From Candidatus Peribacteria bacterium (GTDB taxonomy: Bacteria > Patescibacteriota > Gracilibacteria > UBA1369 > LOWO2-01-FULL-3), in assembly GCA_943357285.1 (NCBI GenBank), contig CALRGJ010000005.1, positions 19,935-83,934 of the forward strand: a stretch of 64,000 nt of DNA, given 5' to 3'. Below, in pieces: positions 6,631 to 14,229 of the stretch. The position numbers and the translations under genes were made by a program. A model generated the notes under the pieces. That model saw nothing but the letters and a program-made list of their open reading frames with translations, did no database searches and had not been told where the DNA came from. Position 1 is the first letter of the stretch, and each line of letters opens with the position of its first letter.

Positions 6631-7797
6631 ATGAATTACTCCCTCATTCTTGCTGCTGGTCGCGGACAGCGCATGAAAACTCAACAAGATAAATTGCTTC
6701 TACAAGTCGGAGGTAAGCCTTTGGTTTATCATTCTCTTGTCGCCTTCAATGATCATCCCGAAATTGAAGGAATTATTTTAGTGGTAAATAAAGACAATAA
6801 ATTTGAGATGGAAAGGCTTGTGAAAAAATATCACTTTCCAAAGGTGAGAAAAATTATTATTGGTGGAGAAACTCGTCAGAAATCTTTTGCTAAAGCTTTT
6901 GAAGCATTGCCAAAAAATCTCAAAAAGGAAGACATAATAATTGTCCACAATGGTGACAATCCTTGTGTCAGCCAGGAAGAAATAGAAAAAGTTATTAAAG
7001 AATCTCGTGAAAACGGTGCCTGCATTGTTGGGCACTATGTTACTTCTACAATCAAAGAAGTAAACGATAAACACATTCTGAAAACTCACGATCGCGATAA
7101 ACTTTTTGCGGCAGAGACTCCTCAAGCCGCGACATATTCTCTTTTTGTGAAAGCTTTGGAACACGCCAAGAAAAAGAAATTGGAAGTTACAGACGAGGCC
7201 ATGCTTCTCGAATCTATTGGTCAAAATGTTTCCTACATTGAAGCGAGTGAAAACAATTTTAAAATTACTACCAATCACGATTTACAAAAAGTTCGCGCAG
7301 TTTTTGGCGATTTGCCGGAAGATTTTCGCGTAGGCCTTGGTCAAGATAGTCACCAGTTTGATTCTGAAAAAATGGGTCTAACTCTAGCCGGCCATTTTCT
7401 CGCCGATCAGCCGAAGTTAAAGGCAAATTCCGACGGCGATGTGATTTTGCACGCTGTGTTTAATGCGCTTTCTCAAGCCATCGGAGACATGTCTCTTGGT
7501 TTTTATGCGGATAGTCTTTGTGAGAAAGGGGTGAAGGATAGTAAAAAATATCTCGACGTGATTTTGAAAAAAGTTGAACAACAAAATTTTAAAATAAATA
7601 GTCTTGGTTTAATGATTGAATGTAAAAAACCAAAGATTGATCCTCTGACTTTGAAGTTAAAAAAATCTCTCTGCAATATTCTCAATCTTCCGCCGTCTCG
7701 CATCGGCATCACTGCAACAACTGGAGAAGAACTTACGATGTTCGGCGCCGGTCTCGGCATTCAATGCTTCGCGATAGTTTCTTTAGTGAAGGGTTAA
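6631..7797 (+). CDS. ispDF: bifunctional IspD/IspF (MEP cytidylyltransferase / MEcPP synthase)
   Basis: The product is 388 aa from ATG 6631. The nucleotidyltransferase signature LILAAGRGQRMK begins at residue 4, which fits the family, and a -10-like CAAAAT ends 8 nt upstream; the longer track start at 6559 is unlikely. The IspD half (about 1-225) makes CDP-ME. The IspF half (from about 228) has the metal site GLGQDSHQF, ANSDGDVILHA and GITATTGEEL, and forms the cyclic diphosphate. Fused IspDF is known in some bacteria. With dxr and ispE it supplies four of the MEP steps. Its stop interlocks with the opposing gene. Confidence 0.93.
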   Translation: MNYSLILAAGRGQRMKTQQDKLLLQVGGKPLVYHSLVAFNDHPEIEGIILVVNKDNKFEMERLVKKYHFPKVRKIIIGGETRQKSFAKAFEALPKNLKKEDIIIVHNGDNPCVSQEEIEKVIKESRENGACIVGHYVTSTIKEVNDKHILKTHDRDKLFAAETPQAATYSLFVKALEHAKKKKLEVTDEAMLLESIGQNVSYIEASENNFKITTNHDLQKVRAVFGDLPEDFRVGLGQDSHQFDSEKMGLTLAGHFLADQPKLKANSDGDVILHAVFNALSQAIGDMSLGFYADSLCEKGVKDSKKYLDVILKKVEQQNFKINSLGLMIECKKPKIDPLTLKLKKSLCNILNLPPSRIGITATTGEELTMFGAGLGIQCFAIVSLVKG

Positions 7798-8903
7798 GCC
7801 AAAGCCGCTTCCATTGGAGTAATAAATTCTCTTTGTAGTCGAGACATTGCCTCTCGTGAATTAGTGGATGTCACCACTATATTAACCAGAGATCTTTCCA
7901 TGCTAGAAGGGTCTATTGTTAGGCCGAATTTTTCCGTCACCTGGCGAAATTTTTCTAAGGTTAAACAAATTTTTCCTAAAGATTCAGCATCCCCTCGTCC
8001 TTGGGTTTTCTGTATAAAAGCCAAAAGCATTTTGTCGAAAAGTTGATCTACCAAAGTATAAATTTCATAACTGCGAAATCTTGATAATAGCTCGTCGCGC
8101 TTTCTCGGATTGTTAGCAAATTTTCTGGAAATATGAGCCACTAGCATTTTTGAATCTGCTATAGAAAGTTCTACAAATGTTCCATGTGGAGGATTTGGAT
8201 GAAGCTCTTTTGTTCCTGGCACGAAGTTCACCTCAGGATGTCCGGCTGATATTCCGGCATCTAGAAAATCCGCCATCACATTTTTAGGATTACGTGCGCG
8301 AATCCTTTTAGCAAGCTGATCTAGACCTTTAAATCCACTAGCAACCACAGAGGTAATTAGACTGTCTAATTCGATTTCCGGTCCTATTGCTGACACTATT
8401 TTTGCATTCACTTCTTTTCTTTCCGCCGCAAAAAATGGTGCCATTTGCTCTTTGGTTGCACCTCTGCGAGAGCCTTCGTCACGTCTCTCTAGTATCACCG
8501 CGTAATACTGGTTCATGATGTCATCCCTAATAGCACAAAGCTCTGGGTCTCCCACGGCTTCGCGACTAACGGTCACGGGTTTTCCATCCATAGGTTCAAA
8601 TTCCCTTATATTCCCCATACTAGAGGACACTCTTTCATCGTAAGAGCCTATTACCTCAATTGTATCGTGAGGAAAAAGTTCATGCACTATTGAATAAGAA
8701 AGTTCAATTTTTTTGTGCCAAAAAGGAGATAGGCTGGATCCTCCAAGCTCAATGGGCATATAGAAAGCTTTGTCATGACTTCGGTGCCATTTTTTAGCCC
8801 ATAGCTGCTCGCCATTCACTGATGTACGATAAAGCAGACCCTCTTCTCCTCGGAAGTCGTGGGTTTTCTTTTTATCAACTTCTTGTCTAACCTTTTCTAG
8901 CAT
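7794..8903 (-). CDS. hypothetical protein, 369 aa
   Basis: I do not recognise this protein. It is soluble and mixed-charge, with no signal peptide or membrane helix. The N-terminus has a beta-rich look (LLYRTSVNGEQLWAKKWHRS). The middle and C-terminal parts are predominantly helical, with Arg/Lys-rich segments such as HISRKFANNPRKRDELLSRFR. A TTGACA (minus strand, 8952-8957) lies about 50 nt upstream but its -10 is poor. The interlocked stop with ispDF and good codon structure support a real gene. No function is assigned. Confidence 0.75.
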   Translation of the reverse strand: MLEKVRQEVDKKKTHDFRGEEGLLYRTSVNGEQLWAKKWHRSHDKAFYMPIELGGSSLSPFWHKKIELSYSIVHELFPHDTIEVIGSYDERVSSSMGNIREFEPMDGKPVTVSREAVGDPELCAIRDDIMNQYYAVILERRDEGSRRGATKEQMAPFFAAERKEVNAKIVSAIGPEIELDSLITSVVASGFKGLDQLAKRIRARNPKNVMADFLDAGISAGHPEVNFVPGTKELHPNPPHGTFVELSIADSKMLVAHISRKFANNPRKRDELLSRFRSYEIYTLVDQLFDKMLLAFIQKTQGRGDAESLGKICLTLEKFRQVTEKFGLTIDPSSMERSLVNIVVTSTNSREAMSRLQREFITPMEAALA

Positions 8904-9032
8904 AAAAATTAACTCATTAGAGTTCTACACTTAAACAGTTTTTGGAAAGAATGTCAAGAAGCGAAGAAGGGCGAACTTGACTATCCACGCAAAAACTTCA
9001 CAATAGCCTCAGTTTTGTAAACACCAGAGGCC

Positions 9033-9797
9033 ATTTCAGCAAAATTCATCAAAATCAAAGCTCCTGCAAAGATAAACCTCTCTTTAGACGTACTCAAGAG
9101 AACGGCTTCCGGCTACCACGAAATCCAAACCGTTCTCCAAGAAATCCCTCAAATCAAAGATGAACTCAAAATAATAAGCACAAAAGATTCAGACGCTACG
9201 TCAATAGCTTACCCACCCAAATTCAAAGGGCCAAAAACGCCTATTCCCGAAAATGATAATCTCGCCCACAAAGCGCTTCTTCTAATTAAGCAGACTTATA
9301 AAATAAGAAAATTCGCACACGTTATCATAACTAAAAACATTCCCCTTTCTTCCGGACTTGGTGGTGCCTCATCCGACGCCGCGGCAGTTCTCAAGGGTTT
9401 AAATAAATTGTGGAACCTAAAAATTTCTCAGAAAAAACTCCTCGCCCTCGCAGCTAAGCTCGGAATGGATGTTCCATTCTTTATTGTCGGCGGTACAGCT
9501 CTCGCCACTCATTTTGGAGAAAGAGTAAAGGCCCTGAAACCAATTAAAAATATTAAATTTAAGATCAATCCAGCCTCTTCCTTTTCCACTTCAAAAACCG
9601 CCTCTGCCTACGCTTCTCTCGACCTTTCTCTTTGCGGAAAAAATCTTACCCAAACAAAAAAACTCTTAAAAGCTATAAAAAAATCAGATAAAAAATCCAT
9701 ACTCTCTTCCCTTCACAACGACTTTGAAATTATCTCACCACAAAAACCTCCCAATCACCTTTCCGGCTCCGGCCCATCTACTTTCACTGCAATTTAA
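9033..9797 (+). CDS. ispE: 4-diphosphocytidyl-2-C-methyl-D-erythritol kinase, non-canonical start
   Basis: The track starts this gene at TTG 9408, inside the protein. The frame is open from 9021 (after TAA 9018), and the added sequence is unmistakably IspE: IKIKAPAKINLSLDV, ASGYHEIQT, then the GHMP kinase ATP loop IPLSSGLGGASSDAAAVL, and finally LSGSGPSTF. No ATG, GTG or TTG occurs in frame before the conserved N-terminus. ATT 9033 (after AGAGG) is the best start, ATC 9048 the next. It is short (about 254 aa) and stops soon after GSGPSTF, lacking the usual last ~25 residues. It phosphorylates CDP-ME in the MEP pathway. Confidence 0.88.
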   Translation: MSAKFIKIKAPAKINLSLDVLKRTASGYHEIQTVLQEIPQIKDELKIISTKDSDATSIAYPPKFKGPKTPIPENDNLAHKALLLIKQTYKIRKFAHVIITKNIPLSSGLGGASSDAAAVLKGLNKLWNLKISQKKLLALAAKLGMDVPFFIVGGTALATHFGERVKALKPIKNIKFKINPASSFSTSKTASAYASLDLSLCGKNLTQTKKLLKAIKKSDKKSILSSLHNDFEIISPQKPPNHLSGSGPSTFTAI

Positions 9798-10297
9798 ACT
9801 CCAAGTTTAGCTTTTATCTGTGGCCAAACTTTTTTAGCAACAGCACGGATAATTATTCCATTTGTTTGCGGTGGCACGGAAGCTCCAATATCTCTCTTTA
9901 TTCCGCCAATGAGAATAGAAATTGGCCCATCTACTCTATTCATGACATCTTCTACAATTCTAGTCTCCGCCAGGCTGCATCCGTCTAAAAACGCATCCGA
10001 TGACTCACTGGAAAATTTGTTAATTCCATTTAATCTTCTCCACACTCCTTCAGCAATAACACCCACAGAGTTTTCCTTTAATTCCGATTGTCTTAATTTT
10101 TCCAACAGTCTCTTTACAACTGCTTTTGCAATTGGTCTGGCGAGCCTCATTCCGTCGACAAAATCAATTACAGTTTGAGAAAGCTTATCTATTAAAACTC
10201 TCTCACTTTGAGAAAAATTTTCTTCGGCCAATTGAGGTGCGTAGCCCTCCGCTTCCATCATTATTAAATCTGATAATCCCTCCACTCTATCTGTCAT
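9794..10297 (-). CDS. hypothetical protein, 167 aa
   Basis: I do not recognise this protein. It is a mostly helical soluble protein with no signal peptide or transmembrane segment. The segment AKAVVKRLLEKLRQSELKEN is strongly amphipathic. A Gly/Pro patch (GPISILIGGIKRDIGASVPPQ) precedes the C-terminal helix. It lies 12 nt downstream of recR on the same strand, so the two are probably co-transcribed. Its stop interlocks with that of ispE. Confidence 0.7.
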   Translation of the reverse strand: MTDRVEGLSDLIMMEAEGYAPQLAEENFSQSERVLIDKLSQTVIDFVDGMRLARPIAKAVVKRLLEKLRQSELKENSVGVIAEGVWRRLNGINKFSSESSDAFLDGCSLAETRIVEDVMNRVDGPISILIGGIKRDIGASVPPQTNGIIIRAVAKKVWPQIKAKLGV

Positions 10298-10309
10298 AAA
10301 AATTTTAAT

Positions 10310-10915
10310 TTAGAATTCTCCTCTACCCTGTAATGCCTTGGTCAGAGTGATCTCGTCGGCATATTCCAGGTCGGCTCCCACAGGCAGTCCGCGCGCTATT
10401 CTAGTGATTTTTACGCCCATGTCACGCAAATGTTTTTGAATATAGAGTGCGGTAGCTTCTCCTTCTAGGCTTGGATTGGTAGCAAGAATAACTTCCTGAA
10501 CCACTCCTCCGATCTTAATTCTATCAAATAATTCAGTGATTTTTAACTGTTCCGGACCCACTCCGTCAATCGGTGACAAAGCTCCATGTAGCACATGATA
10601 AGCACCTTTGAATTCGCCCGTTTTTTCTAGTGCCACTACGTCCAGCACATTCTCTACTATGCACACAATGCTTTGATCTCTTGTCCCGTCAGAGCACACC
10701 CAGCATGGATCACTTTCGGCAATATTCCAGCAAATTTTGCAGAACATGACATTTTCCTTCAGGCCAAGAATAGCCTCTCCTAGTGGCGTCACTCTGCTTG
10801 ATGGAGAATGTAGCAAGTGAATTGCTAGTCTTTGAGCCGATTTTGGTCCTATTCCAGGGAGTTTACTAAGCTCTTCAATAAGCGTTCTAACTGATTTTGG
10901 GAGAAAATTGGACAT
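10310..10915 (-). CDS. recR: recombination mediator RecR
   Basis: The product is 201 aa, the usual length. It has an N-terminal helix-hairpin-helix (LPGIGPKSAQRLAIHLL), a four-Cys zinc finger (CKICWNIAESDPCWVC), and a Toprim domain with VENVLDVVALEK and ATNPSLEGEATALYI. RecR works with RecO/RecF to load RecA on gapped DNA. The promoter at 10922-10950 puts the transcript start on the ATG itself. Confidence 0.97.
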   Translation of the reverse strand: MSNFLPKSVRTLIEELSKLPGIGPKSAQRLAIHLLHSPSSRVTPLGEAILGLKENVMFCKICWNIAESDPCWVCSDGTRDQSIVCIVENVLDVVALEKTGEFKGAYHVLHGALSPIDGVGPEQLKITELFDRIKIGGVVQEVILATNPSLEGEATALYIQKHLRDMGVKITRIARGLPVGADLEYADEITLTKALQGRGEF

Positions 10916-10921
10916 GCCGAA

Positions 10922-10950
10922 ATTCTAGAGATTGTCGTTTTCTAATACAA
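10922..10950 (-). promoter_or_regulatory. promoter of recR (leaderless geometry)
   Basis: On the minus strand: TTGTAT, 17-nt spacer, TAGAAT, then 6 nt to the ATG. Confidence 0.7.
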
Positions 10951-11027
10951 GGCCGCATTTCAACACCCCTTGACACAATGAACTTATTATGCCAAGATGT
11001 TATTCTTTGAATTTGTAAGAAATTTTT

Positions 11028-11798
11028 ATGGTTAGAAATCCAGCAAAAGTAGTTCCAGAATCTCCAACAGAAGTTGATCAAAAGCCTACTGAGGCTATGC
11101 AAAGACTCGAAAGAGAAAAAGAACAGCAATCAATTTCTGAGGTTGTAGAAGAGTTGGTTATTTCTCTTAATCGTTTAGATGCAGAGCATCCATATTTAAT
11201 AAGAGATTATCCAGAGTATGCTGCCCTTAGTGCGGGAATTAGAGATTTTAAAAATACTACGGAGAACGGAATGAACACTCTCGGATTTATTTTTGATGAA
11301 TTAAGAAAATGTCTTCACACTATTTCTGATGAACGGAATTCTCATTTAAGCCATCATGGTTTGAGATCTCGTTTAATACCTCGCAGATTTTTGCCAATGT
11401 CTTTTGATTTATTGCGAGGATCTATTCATGAGCGCAAGAATGTTGCTATGAATATTCGCGAAGCTCTTGCCGATGCGGTGGAAGATGTTATTTCAGGAGA
11501 AATTGGTATTAATGAAATTCCCGAAGCTTATCGTAATAAAGTTAAAGGGATGGTTTTGCAAGCATTAGTTTTCGACTACGGTAGAGCCTCTCAAATTAGG
11601 GCACAACTTGGGGAGGCCGGAGGTGTTGTTTTTGATCTTTTGAGAAAGCCAGATAATAAATTAAAAGAGCTTCGTTCAGAGGCGGGAGTCAATCCGTCGC
11701 CAATTAGAAATCCGGAAAATTCCGAGCAGATAGAGGCTGCGGTTGCGCTTATCATTATGAGAACTCGAGGACAAATTTCTCATGGCCAACCATTATAA
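11028..11798 (+). CDS. hypothetical protein, 256 aa (tandem paralogue 1)
   Basis: I do not recognise this family. The protein is helical and soluble. Its centre (FLPMSFDLLRGS, then ADAVEDVISGEIG, AYRNKVKGMVLQ) aligns by eye with the same order of motifs in the next gene, so the two look like a tandem duplication. An upstream TTGACA lies in the 10916-11027 gap, but its -10 is not convincing. The next gene begins 8 nt after the stop, suggesting an operon. No function is assigned. Confidence 0.75.
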   Translation: MVRNPAKVVPESPTEVDQKPTEAMQRLEREKEQQSISEVVEELVISLNRLDAEHPYLIRDYPEYAALSAGIRDFKNTTENGMNTLGFIFDELRKCLHTISDERNSHLSHHGLRSRLIPRRFLPMSFDLLRGSIHERKNVAMNIREALADAVEDVISGEIGINEIPEAYRNKVKGMVLQALVFDYGRASQIRAQLGEAGGVVFDLLRKPDNKLKELRSEAGVNPSPIRNPENSEQIEAAVALIIMRTRGQISHGQPL

Positions 11799-11806
11799 AA
11801 ATTATC

Positions 11807-12658
11807 ATGAGTCTTTCTCACGATGTACAATCGCAAATTCTGGAAAGCATAGATCCCATAAATATTATTGGAGACTTGCGAATTGAATTGGCGAGCTTGG
11901 ATCAATGGTATCCGGCGTTATTTGGGAATGAAGATTATCTTTCTTTAATGGGTGAACTTATTGCTATTGAGGCGGAAAGAAATCGCTTAGACTTGGGTGT
12001 TGTGGAAGCTTTTTATGTGCGCCTGATTTCATTTTTAAAAACAGCACAGCTAGACAATAATGTTATTAGATTCGGAAGTAGACCGGAAAAAAGCAAACCT
12101 GCCCTTGATGGTTTTCTACCTGTAACCTTCTCTGATTTTGTCACTAAAATAAGTTTAGAAAAACAAGCCATGGAGTATGTAGAAGACGGTGTTGAGGCTG
12201 CTGCTCATGCTATCATTCTTGGTGAATTACCATATGGTTTGACGGCGGTGACCCCAAGATTCAGGAATGCTGTAAAAGCTGTTGTGATGAGCGAAATACA
12301 GGGTACCGTAGCGGGAGAAGCTCTGGAGGTTATTTCGGAAGAATATCTTTTGTCAGTTTTAGAATTGGATGAAGAAGAGATAGTTGAGCAATTGATGGAT
12401 GAATATACTTTTGCTGTTGGCTTGGCTATTTTGGCAGTAAGAAGAGAGCTAGATGGAGTGCTTAAAGTTTCTACACGCACTCATGTTGAGCCCAATGCTA
12501 ATCCAATAACGAGGGAAGAGGTGGAAAGGATGAGAGAAACAGATCCGTTGGCATACAATCTTCTTAGAACTATTATCTATTCCAAACCGGAGTCTCCTAG
12601 GTCAACCAGATTAAAGTTGGCGGCCAGAGTCGCAAGAGTGATGGCTTTCGATAGCTAA
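11807..12658 (+). CDS. hypothetical protein, 283 aa (tandem paralogue 2)
   Basis: This protein is similar to its neighbour 11028-11798: FLPVTFSDFVTKIS corresponds to FLPMSFDLLRGS, and RFRNAVKAVVMSEIQG to AYRNKVKGMVLQALVF. It is helical, with an acidic stretch (LDEEEIVEQLMDE). No signal peptide, membrane helix or catalytic motif is visible. Its stop TAA interlocks with the pdxT stop in CTAA. It may form a heteromer with its paralogue; that is inference. Confidence 0.75.
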   Translation: MSLSHDVQSQILESIDPINIIGDLRIELASLDQWYPALFGNEDYLSLMGELIAIEAERNRLDLGVVEAFYVRLISFLKTAQLDNNVIRFGSRPEKSKPALDGFLPVTFSDFVTKISLEKQAMEYVEDGVEAAAHAIILGELPYGLTAVTPRFRNAVKAVVMSEIQGTVAGEALEVISEEYLLSVLELDEEEIVEQLMDEYTFAVGLAILAVRRELDGVLKVSTRTHVEPNANPITREEVERMRETDPLAYNLLRTIIYSKPESPRSTRLKLAARVARVMAFDS

Positions 12659-13266
12659 ATTTTTTCAGAACACATTTCTGCAAAATACTTGTGTACTTCC
12701 AGACTTTCTGAGAGCTCAGGATGGAAATTTGTCACGAGCAGATTTTTTTGACGTGCAGCAACGATCTCACCTTTGTGTTGAGCTAAGATTTTTACGCCTT
12801 CGCCTACGCTCACGATTTTTGGCGCACGAATAAATACACCGGGAATACCAGGTCCGGCATAAGCGCGACCTACGCTCCCCAGGTCAAATTCCAACTGAGT
12901 CTCAAAGCTGTCTAATTGTCTTCCATAAGCGTTTCTTTCCACCGCTATATCCATCAATTCTAGTGAGTCTGCTTGTTGTTTCCCTATGATTTTTTTTGCC
13001 AATAAAATTGCTCCGGCACATGTTCCCCACACTGCCATTCCCTTTTTTGCTCTTTCAATAATTAAATCGCGAAGCCCAAATCTTCTTAGTAGTTTTCCTA
13101 TTGTTGTACTCTCTCCTCCCGGAATAATTAGGCCACTTACCTGTGCCAAAGTCTCCGGAGTTTTCACTAAAACAGGTTCGATTTTCATTCCACTCTTTGC
13201 AAGTTTTTTCAAACTTTCTAAGTGCTCTTCCACTGATCCTTGAATGTCTAGTACGCCGATTTTCAT
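12655..13266 (-). CDS. pdxT: pyridoxal 5'-phosphate synthase glutaminase subunit PdxT
   Basis: The product is 203 aa. It is a class I glutamine amidotransferase: IGVLDIQGSVEEHL, the oxyanion segment PGGESTTIGKL, nucleophile Cys in VWGTCAGAILL, and the His-Glu pair in NFHPELSES. It hydrolyses glutamine and passes ammonia to PdxS to make PLP. It follows pdxS with an 18-nt gap, the usual operon. PLP serves DapL and LysA, encoded elsewhere in the window. Confidence 0.96.
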   Translation of the reverse strand: MKIGVLDIQGSVEEHLESLKKLAKSGMKIEPVLVKTPETLAQVSGLIIPGGESTTIGKLLRRFGLRDLIIERAKKGMAVWGTCAGAILLAKKIIGKQQADSLELMDIAVERNAYGRQLDSFETQLEFDLGSVGRAYAGPGIPGVFIRAPKIVSVGEGVKILAQHKGEIVAARQKNLLVTNFHPELSESLEVHKYFAEMCSEKI

Positions 13267-13284
13267 ATCCTGGAATTTACCATC

Positions 13285-14160
13285 TTACCAACCTCTCTCG
13301 GCATATTTTTGTTCCACTTTGCTCATTTCCAAGCTAGCCATAGCTTCGCCTAAACCTTCTGAGCATTTAGCCAAAACAGCGGCATCATCGAAATGCAGAG
13401 TCGCTTCCACGATTGCTTTCGCACGTCTCGCAGGATCTGAAGATTTGAAAATTCCACTACCCACGAAAACGCCATCACATCCTAATTGCATCATAAGAGC
13501 TGCATCAGCAGGAGTAGCTATTCCACCAGCAGCAAAATTCACTACTGGAAGGCGACCTAATTTTTGTACTTGTTCTACCAATTCCACATTTACTCTTTCA
13601 CTTACCGCCCATTTTTTCAAAGCAGTCTTATTCATTTTATTCAAAGCCGCAGTCTCTTCCACCATTGTTCTCATATGTCTCACTGCTTCTACTACATTTC
13701 CAGTGCCCGCTTCGCCTTTTGTACGAATCATTGCCGCACCTTCTTGAATTCTGCGTAGAGCCTCGCCAAGATTTCTCGCACCACACACGAAAGGAATTTT
13801 ATAATTCAATTTGTTTACATGATATTTTTCGTCAGCCGGGGTAAGCACCTCACTTTCATCTATATAATCTACTCCAAGAGATTCTAAAATTTGAGCTTCC
13901 ACAAAATGTCCAATTCTCACCTTTGCCATAACTGGAATAGAAACGGCCTTCATGATTTCTTTAATCATCTTAGGATCGCTCATTCTCGCTACGCCACCAT
14001 CACGACGAATATCGGAAGGAACGCGTTCTAGGGCCATCACAGCCACCGCTCCTGCCTCTTCAGCAATCTTTGCCTGTTCAGCATTCACCACGTCCATAAT
14101 CACTCCACCCTTGAGCATCTGAGCGAGACCTTTCTTCAATTTTAAAGTATTTTTTTCCAT
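13285..14160 (-). CDS. pdxS: pyridoxal 5'-phosphate synthase subunit PdxS
   Basis: From ATG 14160 ([19 protein letters not shown], the standard N-terminus) the product is 291 aa; the track's 14190 adds ten residues. It is a TIM barrel with [50 protein letters not shown] and [31 protein letters not shown]. It condenses ribose 5-phosphate, glyceraldehyde 3-phosphate and ammonia to PLP. Confidence 0.97.
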   Translation of the reverse strand: MEKNTLKLKKGLAQMLKGGVIMDVVNAEQAKIAEEAGAVAVMALERVPSDIRRDGGVARMSDPKMIKEIMKAVSIPVMAKVRIGHFVEAQILESLGVDYIDESEVLTPADEKYHVNKLNYKIPFVCGARNLGEALRRIQEGAAMIRTKGEAGTGNVVEAVRHMRTMVEETAALNKMNKTALKKWAVSERVNVELVEQVQKLGRLPVVNFAAGGIATPADAALMMQLGCDGVFVGSGIFKSSDPARRAKAIVEATLHFDDAAVLAKCSEGLGEAMASLEMSKVEQKYAERGW

Positions 14161-14193
14161 AGTTATTTTAAGTAATCCCTTACGAGCCACCGC

Positions 14194-14221
14194 ATTATAG
14201 CAAAATTCGGCTATTGGCCAA
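14194..14221 (-). promoter_or_regulatory. promoter of pdxS-pdxT
   Basis: On the minus strand: TTGGCC, 16-nt spacer, TATAAT, about 33 nt before ATG 14160. Confidence 0.6.
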
Positions 14222-14229
14222 GGTTTTTT

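Noticed and set aside
6778-7278. 166-aa minus ORF inside ispDF
   Set aside because: It is antisense to the well-conserved IspD domain; its Phe/Asn-rich composition is typical of a shadow frame.
13244-13747. 167-aa plus ORF over pdxS
   Set aside because: It is antisense to a clear pdxS coding region with conserved motifs.
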